From assembly GCA_001603075.1 (NCBI GenBank), contig LVBB01000158.1:24548-88547 (forward strand): 64,000 nt of DNA, given 5' to 3'. The position numbers and the translations under genes were made by a program. Position 1 is the stretch's first letter, and every line of letters begins with the position of its first letter. The DNA comes from Phycisphaerales bacterium Planc_01. GTDB taxonomy: Bacteria > Planctomycetota > Phycisphaerae > Sedimentisphaerales > Anaerobacaceae. The notes beneath the pieces were generated by a model. That model made no database searches. It was given only the letters and a program-made list of their open reading frames with translations, and had not been told where the DNA came from. Positions 45,353-53,752 of the stretch are shown one piece after another.

Positions 45353-47851
45353 ATGGGAACGCTCTGGCACGATGTTCGATATGGTCTGCGGATGCTGGCG
45401 AAGAGCCCGGGCTTCACGGCGGTGGTCGTCTTGATGTTGGCGTTCGGGATCGGTGCCAACACCGGAATCTTCACCATTTTTGAGCAGGTCCTGCTACGCT
45501 CGCTGCCGGTCAAGGACGCCGGTGCGCTGGTGATCATGACGCCCCAGGGCAAATACATCGGGTCGCAGTGGGGACCCTGTGTACTGTCGTACCCAATGTT
45601 CAAGGACTTTCGAGAGAACGAGGATCTCTTCGAAGGGGTTCTATGCCGGCGGACCGAGATCGTCGCACTGAACGACGGGCGCGGAACCGAGCGGATCGGG
45701 GTCGAGCTGGTCTCGGGCAACTACTTCGACGTGCTCGGCGTGCCACCCGCGGCAGGTCGCACGTTCGGCGCCGATGACGAAACGACGCCTGGCGCCAACC
45801 CGGTTGTCGTGCTCAGCAGCGATTTCTGGCGGAGCCGGTTTGGGGCCGATCTCGACGTCATCGGGCGCACGCTGCGGATCAACGACACGGCCATGGAAGT
45901 GGTCGGCGTCGCGGCTCATGGATTCCACGGCCTGAGCCTGGATTCCCGACCGAGGTTGTTCATTCCCATCACCATGAAGCCGCAGGTCAGCCGTGGATGG
46001 GAACGTCGTATGGACGACCGCCGGACGCAGTGGGTCCAGGTCTTCGGTCGCCTCAAGCCGGGGCTCGCGCGCGAACGGGCGGAGGTGGCGATTCAGACGC
46101 CCTACAAGCAGATCATCCAGCGCGAAGTCGAGGACGCGAGTTTCGAAGGCGTCCCGTCAGAGGAACGCGAGCAGTTTCTCCAATCGCGTATGGTGTTGTT
46201 GCCTGGACGCAGGGGGCTGTCGTTCCTGTCCGCGGCGCTCGGCAGTCAGTTGCTGCTGCTGATGGCACTGGCGGGCCTGGTTCTGCTGGTGACCTGCGCC
46301 AATGTCTCCAATCTGCTCCTCGCGCGTGCGGCTCGGCGCCAGAAGGAGATCACCGTCCGACTGGCCATCGGGGCCGGCCGTTGGCGCATCATGCGGCAAG
46401 TGCTCGTCGAAAGCCTGCTGCTGGCGGCTGTCGGCGGGGCGGCGGCCTTGGTGGTAACGGCGCTGACCACTCGTGCAATCCTGCGATTCGCCCCGGGCCA
46501 GTTGAGCCTCACGATCTCCCCGGAGATCAACGGAATCATGCTCGCGTTCAACGTCATCATCTCGGGTGCAGCCGCTCTGCTGTGCGGGGTGCTGCCTGCC
46601 TGGCGAATGACGCAGGTGGAGTTGGCCTCGACGCTCAAACAGCAGGCGACCGCCGTTACCGGTGGCCGAGGCACGCGACTGCGGCAAGGCATGGTCGTCA
46701 CGCAGATTTGCCTGTCGCTGATCCTGCTCATTGGCTCGGGTCTGCTCATCCGCAGCCTCGTGGCGTTGTACCGGGTCGATCGAGGTTTTCGAACCACGAA
46801 CCTGGTTTGCTTCAAGCTGGATCTGACCCTCAGCGGCTACGATGGGCAGCGACAACTCGACTTCTGCCGGCAGGTTCGAACGCAACTGCGATCGATTCCG
46901 GGAGTCACGTCCACCGCGTTTGCCAAGGTGCCGCTGCTGGAAGGGGACTCCTGGTACAACGGGATCATCGTTGAAGGCTATCAGCCCAAGCCGCGCGAGG
47001 ACGTGGCCTCTTACTGCAATTCGATATCATCGGACTACTGCAAGACGGTGGGGACGGCCATGCGGCTGGGCCGTGAGTTCAATGAACTCGACGAGATGCC
47101 CGGCGCCAGGAAGGTGATCCTCGTCAACGAAGCCTTTGTCCGCTGGTTCCTGCCGGATCGCAATCCGATCGGCTGCCGCGTGGGTCTGCGATGGAGTGTC
47201 GATGCCCAGCCCGACCGGGAGATCGTCGGGGTGGTGTGCGATTCGAGGAGCGCCAATCTCCGCTGGTCGGCCAATCCTCAGATACTCTTCCCATACTCGC
47301 AGATCGGCATCGACCAGATGACTGTCTACACGCGAACAAGTCTGCCTTCCGAGGAAGTGTTCAATGCGATCCGGCGAGAGGTCCGCAATCTCAATGCCGG
47401 CATCCCGCTCTTCGAGATGCAGACCATGGAAGACCATTTGGATCGCTCTCTGGCGAACGAGCGACTGGTGGGATTTCTTTCGAGCCTGTTCGGGATCCTG
47501 GCGACCGTCCTGGCGATGGTCGGACTCTATGGTGTCACCGCGTATAGCGTCGCCCAGCGCGTGCAGGAGATCGGCATTCGAATGGCCCTCGGCGCCCAGC
47601 GTCGCAGCGTCGTCTCGTTGATCCTGCGTGAGGGGATGGCCCTGACTGCTGTCGGGGTCACGATCGGTTTGGCCGGTGCACTTGCGTCGATGCGACTGCT
47701 ACGCAGCCAGCTATTCGAAATCAGCCCGACCGATCCGCTGACATTCATCGTCACGGCGTTGCTCCTGTCCACTGTGGCGTTGATCGCCTGCTGGCTCCCT
47801 GCCCGCCGGGCGGCGAAGGTCGATCCGATGGTGGCGTTGAGATGTGAATAG
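45353..47851 (+). CDS. ADOP/MacB-type ABC permease 2
   Basis: 832 residues from the ATG at 45353, 7 bases after GGAG. It begins [21 protein letters not shown] and has the two periplasmic plus two FtsX modules (transmembrane groups near 300-430 and 710-820). It ends [17 protein letters not shown]. The last ~14 codons are almost identical at DNA level to those of permease 1 and other paralogues. Confidence 0.93.
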   Translation: MGTLWHDVRYGLRMLAKSPGFTAVVVLMLAFGIGANTGIFTIFEQVLLRSLPVKDAGALVIMTPQGKYIGSQWGPCVLSYPMFKDFRENEDLFEGVLCRRTEIVALNDGRGTERIGVELVSGNYFDVLGVPPAAGRTFGADDETTPGANPVVVLSSDFWRSRFGADLDVIGRTLRINDTAMEVVGVAAHGFHGLSLDSRPRLFIPITMKPQVSRGWERRMDDRRTQWVQVFGRLKPGLARERAEVAIQTPYKQIIQREVEDASFEGVPSEEREQFLQSRMVLLPGRRGLSFLSAALGSQLLLLMALAGLVLLVTCANVSNLLLARAARRQKEITVRLAIGAGRWRIMRQVLVESLLLAAVGGAAALVVTALTTRAILRFAPGQLSLTISPEINGIMLAFNVIISGAAALLCGVLPAWRMTQVELASTLKQQATAVTGGRGTRLRQGMVVTQICLSLILLIGSGLLIRSLVALYRVDRGFRTTNLVCFKLDLTLSGYDGQRQLDFCRQVRTQLRSIPGVTSTAFAKVPLLEGDSWYNGIIVEGYQPKPREDVASYCNSISSDYCKTVGTAMRLGREFNELDEMPGARKVILVNEAFVRWFLPDRNPIGCRVGLRWSVDAQPDREIVGVVCDSRSANLRWSANPQILFPYSQIGIDQMTVYTRTSLPSEEVFNAIRREVRNLNAGIPLFEMQTMEDHLDRSLANERLVGFLSSLFGILATVLAMVGLYGVTAYSVAQRVQEIGIRMALGAQRRSVVSLILREGMALTAVGVTIGLAGALASMRLLRSQLFEISPTDPLTFIVTALLLSTVALIACWLPARRAAKVDPMVALRCE

Positions 47852-47952
47852 GAGTGGAATGATGGAATACTGGAATGCTGGAATGATGGGTCGCCTCGCC
47901 AGTGCTCCTGCAATATTCCATTGTTCCACCATTCCATTATTCCAACTGGTTC
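47852..47952. repeat. GGAATG/ATTCC-type foldback element, longer copy
   Basis: Left arm from 47856 has four GGAATGATGGAATACTGG-type units; the right arm near 47912-47945 has four ATTCCATTGTTCCACC-type units. It lies between permeases 2 and 3 and starts with the same TAGGAGTGGAATG as the copy at 42938. Confidence 0.75.
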
Positions 47953-47965
47953 TTGGAGTCATGCA

Positions 47966-50401
47966 ATGACGACCTTGTGGCAAGACGTGCGATACGCCCT
48001 GCGGATGCTGGCGAAGAACCCGGGTTTTGCGGTTGTAGTCGTTCTCATCCTGGCGGTGGCCATTGGCGCCAATACGGCGGTCTTCAGCGTGGTCAACGCC
48101 GTGATGGTGAGGCCCTTGCCCTATAAGGACTCGCATGAGTTGGTGTGGATCAGGCAGTCGGGGATCGACCATACCGAGAAGTTCAGGTATCGTCCGAATT
48201 TCCTCTATCTTCGGGAACACAACAACGTGTTCGAATCAGTCGCCGGGTATCGCGGCAACCGGCTGTACGTCCAGGGGATAGAGGCTCCCCATCAAGTCAC
48301 GGCCTTGGACGTTACGGCCAATACTTTCTCCCTGTTGGGGGGCCAGCCGATCCAGGGACGCGGGTTCGGTCCGGAAGACGAGAAGCCTGAAAGCCCACGC
48401 GTAGTGGTCGTCAGTCATGCCTTTTGGCGGGATCACCTGGGTGCGGACCCGAACGCGATCGGTCGGAACCTGAACCTCACGTCTCTGAAGGGTAATGGGG
48501 ATCAGGGCTTTGGCCTGGAGTCCGGGGCCCATACGATCGTCGGCGTGATGCCTCCCGGCTTCAGCTTTCCCTTCGGCAGGGTGGTACAGTTCTGGCGAGC
48601 CATGGTCTTCGTCGAAGGTCCGACGGAGTATTTTGATTCCATAGTCATCCCATTAGCCCGTCTCAAGAAAGGCATCACGCCGGAGCGGGCCAGTGCGGAC
48701 TTGGCGGTTCTCGCCAGTCGTCTCCGACCCACCGAGCCTGCCGACGCTGCACCCAATGTCGTTGAGGTATACCGTTTTCTGGATGGACTCGTCCGCCATC
48801 ATCGCAGGTTGCCGTTGCTGTTATTGGGCGCGGCCGGCTTTGTGTTGTTGACTGCTTGTGCCAATGTCGCCAATCTGTTCCTGGCCCGTGCCAACGTACG
48901 GCAGCGCGAGATGGCCATGCGCATGGCGCTCGGGGCCGGGCGCGGTCGCCTTGTGCGTCAGATGCTCACCGAGAGCCTCCTGCTCAGTCTGGCGGCCGGT
49001 GTTCTGGGTCTGGTCCTGACGTTCTGCTCGGTCAAGGGATTGGTGGCCCTGTGCCCGGCCGACATCCCGCGCTTGCAGGAGACAAACGTCGACCTGCGGG
49101 TCCTCGGCTTCACCTTCGGTGTCTCGTTGCTGACCGGACTGCTGTTCGGCCTAGTGCCCGCGTGGAGGGCCTCCGACATCGGCGTCAACGAGACCCTCAA
49201 GCAAGGGACGGGACGCACCACGGGCACTCGGCGCTGGCGTCGTCTCCACGATGGCCTGGTGGTGAGCCAGTTGGGTCTCTCGCTGGTCTTGCTGATCGGT
49301 GCCGCTCTGTTGATTCGCACGCTGGTGGCCTTGCAGACGGTCGATCTGGGATTCCAGCCGCAGAACCTGCTGGCCGTGGGTTTCGACCTTCCGTGGGCGA
49401 AATACCTCGAAACCGAGCAATGTGACAATTTCTTCAAACCTCTCCTCGAACGCATCCAAATGCTCCCCTCTGTTCGTTCGGTAGGAGCTTATGACGGCAT
49501 CGGCCTCTTCAGTTCACCCGACGCCGGAGGCAGAGATTTCACCATTGCCGGATCGACGGGACCGGGGCAACTTCGGTCTGCCCGTTGGATGGCGGTGACA
49601 CCGGGTTTCTTTGATGCCATGGGCGTGCGCCGGCTCGCCGGGCGGGCGTTTGACGACCGCGATTCGGATGCAATCGTGATTGATGAGACCCTTGCATGTG
49701 AGTGTTTCCCCGACAGCGATCCCCTTGGCCAGACCTTCGTGACGGATGATTCGTCCGGACGGAAGGTCCACACCATCGTTGGGGTCGTGGACACGATTCG
49801 CAGCTTTGCCGCCCCCGGGCCGGTCATGGGGACAGTCTACACGCGAGGCACGGAGTACTGGCAAAGGGCGGCTGTCCTGTTGCGAACGGACGGCGATCCG
49901 ATGCGTCTGGCGCCTGCCATTCGCAAGATCGTTGCCCAATTGGAAAAGGACCAGGTGATCAAGACGATCGAGCCGATGGAGGCGACGCTGTCGGAGATGC
50001 TGGTACATCGGCGGTTCGTCATGATCCTGCTGGGGATCTTCGCGGGCGTTGCGTTGGCTCTGGCGACAATCGGTATCTACGCCCTGCTGCAATACAGCGC
50101 GACCCGGCGAACGCACGATATCGGCATTCGCATGGCGTTGGGCGCCAGAGAACAGGACATTCTGGCTGCCGTGTTGGGACAGGGAATCAGGCTGGCCCTC
50201 ATCGGTGTTGTGGCCGGCCTGGTCGGCGCCGTGGCCTTGACGCGGATCCTTGCCAGCCTGCTCTACGGCGTGACGCCCACCGACCCACTGACGTTGATGG
50301 TCGTTTCGTTCGTGCTGATCGCCGCGGCGCTGCTGGCGAGCTACCTCCCCGCCCGCCGGGCGGCGAGCGTCGATCCGATGGTGGCGCTGCGGCATGAATG
50401 A
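47966..50401 (+). CDS. ADOP/MacB-type ABC permease 3
   Basis: 811 residues. The ATG at 47966 follows TTGGAGTCATGCA. N-terminus [35 protein letters not shown]. Two periplasmic domains alternate with two FtsX helix groups; C-terminus [20 protein letters not shown] of the first ~45 codons is nearly the same as permease 4, suggesting recent duplication or conversion. Confidence 0.93.
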   Translation: MTTLWQDVRYALRMLAKNPGFAVVVVLILAVAIGANTAVFSVVNAVMVRPLPYKDSHELVWIRQSGIDHTEKFRYRPNFLYLREHNNVFESVAGYRGNRLYVQGIEAPHQVTALDVTANTFSLLGGQPIQGRGFGPEDEKPESPRVVVVSHAFWRDHLGADPNAIGRNLNLTSLKGNGDQGFGLESGAHTIVGVMPPGFSFPFGRVVQFWRAMVFVEGPTEYFDSIVIPLARLKKGITPERASADLAVLASRLRPTEPADAAPNVVEVYRFLDGLVRHHRRLPLLLLGAAGFVLLTACANVANLFLARANVRQREMAMRMALGAGRGRLVRQMLTESLLLSLAAGVLGLVLTFCSVKGLVALCPADIPRLQETNVDLRVLGFTFGVSLLTGLLFGLVPAWRASDIGVNETLKQGTGRTTGTRRWRRLHDGLVVSQLGLSLVLLIGAALLIRTLVALQTVDLGFQPQNLLAVGFDLPWAKYLETEQCDNFFKPLLERIQMLPSVRSVGAYDGIGLFSSPDAGGRDFTIAGSTGPGQLRSARWMAVTPGFFDAMGVRRLAGRAFDDRDSDAIVIDETLACECFPDSDPLGQTFVTDDSSGRKVHTIVGVVDTIRSFAAPGPVMGTVYTRGTEYWQRAAVLLRTDGDPMRLAPAIRKIVAQLEKDQVIKTIEPMEATLSEMLVHRRFVMILLGIFAGVALALATIGIYALLQYSATRRTHDIGIRMALGAREQDILAAVLGQGIRLALIGVVAGLVGAVALTRILASLLYGVTPTDPLTLMVVSFVLIAAALLASYLPARRAASVDPMVALRHE

Positions 50402-50519
50402 GAACGATTTGACAGTTCACGGTTGACAGTTGGCAGCGAGAGAGCGATGGGCGACGCCTCCCAACTGAGAACCGACAACCGGGAACTGAGAACTGAGCAC
50501 CGAGAACTGGAGTCATGCA
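50402..50519. repeat. AACTG/GAACC-type leader repeat before permease 4
   Basis: TTGACAGTTCACGGTTGACAG is followed about 40 bases later by CCAACTGAGAACCGACAACC and GAGAACTGGAG. Same family as 45244-45352. Confidence 0.75.
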
Positions 50520-52946
50520 ATGACGATATTATGGCAAGACATCCGATACGGCCTGCGGATGCTGGGTAAGAACCCTGGCTTTGCGGTTGTAGTCGTTCTC
50601 ATCCTGGCGGTGGCCATTGGCGCCAATACGGCGGTGTTCAGCGTGGTCAACGCGGTGGTGCTCAGACCCCTGCCTTACCGGGATGCGGATCATATCGTCA
50701 CGCTCTGGGAGCAGTCGAAATGGGGTGGGCGGCCCCCATCGCACCAGGATTTCCTGACGTGGTATCGACAGAGTCAGGTCTTCGAGGAGGTCGCGGCGTA
50801 TGCCCGGCAGCGCTTCTACGTTGTCGGTATCGACAAGTCGCGTGAGGTCTGGGCCAATCCGGTGTCGGCGAATCTCCTGCCTTTGCTGGGCGTCAACCCC
50901 TTGTTGGGCCGAGTGTTCCGGCCAGAGGAAGAACAGCCGGGGAACGACCAGGTGGTCGTCCTGAGCCATCGCTTCTGGACCGATCGTCTGGGCGCCGACC
51001 CGAACGTCCTTGGCAGAACGCTCAGTCTGACCAGCGATGAGATGAACCGCGACACCAGCCTGAGTTTCGACCGCAGGGACTATACCATTGTCGGTGTCAT
51101 GCCTGCCGATTTCGAGCTTCCTTTCGAGCGTCCGGCGCCGTTCTGGGTGCCGCTGGTCTTCCAGCGCGACTCCTACTGGGAGGAGGGCCGGCCGGTGCGT
51201 CCGATTGCCCGGCTCAAGCGTGCCGTCACCTTGGAGCAGGCGCGCGCAGCGATGGCCGTGCTCTCCGAACAAGCGAAGCAAGCCCAACCCAAGACTCGCG
51301 CCGACCGCAAGATCGAACTCGATCGGATGCAGAACCGCGTGCTCGCAGGCAAGACCCACGGGCTCCTGTTGCTGCTCGGCGCCGCGGGATTCGTGCTGCT
51401 GATCGCCTGCGGCAACGTCGCCAACCTGTTCATGACGCGCGCTGCGGCACGACAACAGGAATTGGCCACGCGCATGGTCCTGGGGGCTTCGCGCGGTCGG
51501 GTCCTGCAACAGATGCTGACGGAAAGCCTGCTCCTGACCACCGCCGCCGGCCTGGCGGGACTGCTGCTGACCTTTCTGACCGTCAAAGCGATCGTGGGTC
51601 TCTGCCCCGTAGATATCCCGCGCCTGGAACAGGCGAGCGTGGACGGAACGGTCCTCGGCTTTACCCTCGGCATTTCCATTCTCACCGGCTTGCTGTTTGG
51701 CACGATGCCCGCCTGGAGGATGGTGGACACGCGTGCGAGCCAGAGCCTCAAGAGCGGTTGGACGCGCCCCTCGATCACACGGCAACGACGCAGACTGCGC
51801 GGCAGCCTGGTCGTCCTGCAGATCGCTCTCTCGCTGATTCTCCTGGTCGGCGCGACCCTGCTGATTCGCAGCTTGATCGCACTGCACCACATGGACCTCG
51901 GCTTTCGACCCGAGAACGTGCTGACGGCTCACATCGAACTGCCGGTGGCGAAGTACCCCGACGGCAAGCACCGCCAACTGTTCTTTGACGAGTTGATCGA
52001 GCGCGTCCGTCGTCTTCCACACGTGCGCTCGGCGGCGCTGGTGCGTGCCTCCCTTCAACTGGGTGAGATGGAAGGAGAACTGTCGTTCTCTGTTCCAGGC
52101 CACCCTGTGCCCGACGGCCAAGAACTCCCTATGGCCAAATGGTCCTGTATCAGTCCCGGTTTTTTCCAGACACTGGGCATTCCCATCGTCAAAGGCCGGG
52201 ATCTCACGGAGCAGGACCATGCCGATCACATCGTCATCGACGAGACCCTGGCGAACCGATATTTCTCCGATGAGGATCCCATCGGTCGCGTCCTTGTCCA
52301 GGAGGGGCACGAGTTGACGATCGTGGGAGTCGCGCGCACCACCAGGGACTTTCTGACGCCCAACCCGGCTGAAGGAGCCATCTACATGCATCTGCCCGCG
52401 AGTCTGCCGGACATGATCTTCCTGGTGCGAACGGACGACGACCCGATACGATTCGCTCCGCTGCTGCGCCAGCAGATCGACGCTTTGAGCCAGGAGGAGG
52501 TTGTCACCCGGATGGAAACGCTGGAGACGATCCTCTCCGATACGCTGGCGGCGCGGCGTTTCGTCATGATCCTGCTGGGTCTGTTTGCCGGCCTGGCCTT
52601 GATCGTCGCGATGATCGGCGTCTATGGTCTGCTGCAATACAACACCGCCCAACAGACGCATGACATCGGCGTTCGCATGGCGCTCGGCGCCAGAGAACAG
52701 GACATTCTGGCGGCCGTGTTGGGCCGGGGAGTGAAACTGGCCTTGATTGGTATCGTTGCCGGCGTGGTCGGCGCCGTGGCCTTGACGCGGGTCCTTTCCA
52801 GTCTCCTGTACGACGTGACTCCGACCGACCCGGCGACGCTGACGCTTGTCTCTGTCGCCTTGGCGGTCACGGCGCTGCTGGCAAGCTATCTCCCCGCCCG
52901 GCGGGCGGCGAAGGTCGATCCGATGGTGGCGCTGCGGCATGAATGA
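50520..52946 (+). CDS. ADOP/MacB-type ABC permease 4
   Basis: 808 residues starting [26 protein letters not shown]. Same duplicated MacB_PCD-FtsX layout. The closest paralogue in the window is permease 3, with a shared R-T-H/Q-T-H-D-I-G-x-R-M-A-L-G-A-R-E-Q-D-I-L-A-A-V-L-G motif in the last FtsX module. It ends [17 protein letters not shown]. Confidence 0.93.
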   Translation: MTILWQDIRYGLRMLGKNPGFAVVVVLILAVAIGANTAVFSVVNAVVLRPLPYRDADHIVTLWEQSKWGGRPPSHQDFLTWYRQSQVFEEVAAYARQRFYVVGIDKSREVWANPVSANLLPLLGVNPLLGRVFRPEEEQPGNDQVVVLSHRFWTDRLGADPNVLGRTLSLTSDEMNRDTSLSFDRRDYTIVGVMPADFELPFERPAPFWVPLVFQRDSYWEEGRPVRPIARLKRAVTLEQARAAMAVLSEQAKQAQPKTRADRKIELDRMQNRVLAGKTHGLLLLLGAAGFVLLIACGNVANLFMTRAAARQQELATRMVLGASRGRVLQQMLTESLLLTTAAGLAGLLLTFLTVKAIVGLCPVDIPRLEQASVDGTVLGFTLGISILTGLLFGTMPAWRMVDTRASQSLKSGWTRPSITRQRRRLRGSLVVLQIALSLILLVGATLLIRSLIALHHMDLGFRPENVLTAHIELPVAKYPDGKHRQLFFDELIERVRRLPHVRSAALVRASLQLGEMEGELSFSVPGHPVPDGQELPMAKWSCISPGFFQTLGIPIVKGRDLTEQDHADHIVIDETLANRYFSDEDPIGRVLVQEGHELTIVGVARTTRDFLTPNPAEGAIYMHLPASLPDMIFLVRTDDDPIRFAPLLRQQIDALSQEEVVTRMETLETILSDTLAARRFVMILLGLFAGLALIVAMIGVYGLLQYNTAQQTHDIGVRMALGAREQDILAAVLGRGVKLALIGIVAGVVGAVALTRVLSSLLYDVTPTDPATLTLVSVALAVTALLASYLPARRAAKVDPMVALRHE

Positions 52947-53050
52947 AACACAGGGATCGGGGATCGGGGTTCAGGGATCGGGCAGGGCGTATCCTGACCT
53001 CCGAGCCCTGGCCCCTGGACCCTGAAATGGAGTCGATTCGAGGATGTGCA
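52947..53050. repeat. GGGATCGGGG-type repeat element before ATPase 2
   Basis: Units CAGGGATCGGGGATCGGGG and TTCAGGGATCGGG are followed by the roughly complementary CCCTGGCCCCTGGACCCTGAA. A further family of the same construction as the AACTG and GGAATG elements. The end of the gap gives AGGA and the ATG at 53051. Confidence 0.6.
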
Positions 53051-53749
53051 ATGATTACTTTGAAGAATGTCGAGAAGTGTTACAAGACCAAGGCGGGATT
53101 CACGTATGTGCTGCGGCAGATCAACCTCCAGATCGCCGAAGGCGAGTTCATCACGATCATGGGGCCGTCGGCGGCCGGCAAGAGCACGCTGCTGAACATT
53201 GTGGGCATGCTCGACCACGACTGGGAAGGGGAGTACACCCTGGCCGGCCAGGCGGTTCACACGCTCAAGCCCAAGCAGCGACAGGCCCTGAACCGCCAAT
53301 ACGTGGGCTTCGTGTTCCAGGCGTTCAACCTGCTCGACAGCCTGACCGTGTACGAGAACCTCGACGTGCCGCTGTCCTACCGAAACGTCAAGACCTCGCA
53401 GCGGGCGGCGATCGTCTGCGACACGCTCGACCGCTTCGGAATCGTGGGCAAGAAGGACCTCTACCCGAGCCAGCTCTCCGGCGGCCAGCAGCAGCTCGTC
53501 GCCATCGCCCGCGCCGTGGTCGCCAATCCCAAGCTGATCCTGGCCGACGAGCCAACCGGCAACCTGCACTCGACCCAGGGCCGCGAGATCATGAAGCTGT
53601 TCAAGAAGCTCAACGAGGAAGGCGCCACGATCATCCAGGTGACGCACAACGAGGAATACGCCGCGTATGGCCGGCGCATCATCCAACTCAAAGACGGCTG
53701 GATGGACGGCGAGATCACACCCGACCAACTGCCTGGAAAGGCACGATAA
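53051..53749 (+). CDS. MacB/LolD-type ABC transporter ATP-binding protein 2
   Basis: 232 residues from the ATG at 53051; the longer frame from 52943 would translate the repeat. Walker A G-P-S-A-A-G-K-S (38-45), Q-loop F-V-F-Q-A-F-N-L, signature L-S-G-G-Q-Q-Q-L, Walker [12 protein letters not shown], switch His in V-T-H-N. Only three bases separate it from permease 5, so the two are probably a matched pair. Confidence 0.94.
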   Translation: MITLKNVEKCYKTKAGFTYVLRQINLQIAEGEFITIMGPSAAGKSTLLNIVGMLDHDWEGEYTLAGQAVHTLKPKQRQALNRQYVGFVFQAFNLLDSLTVYENLDVPLSYRNVKTSQRAAIVCDTLDRFGIVGKKDLYPSQLSGGQQQLVAIARAVVANPKLILADEPTGNLHSTQGREIMKLFKKLNEEGATIIQVTHNEEYAAYGRRIIQLKDGWMDGEITPDQLPGKAR

Positions 53750-53752
53750 ACC

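Noticed and set aside
50529-52940. 803-codon minus-strand frame over permease 4
   Set aside because: Antisense of a conserved permease; the product is His/Gln/Arg-rich and has no recognisable domain.
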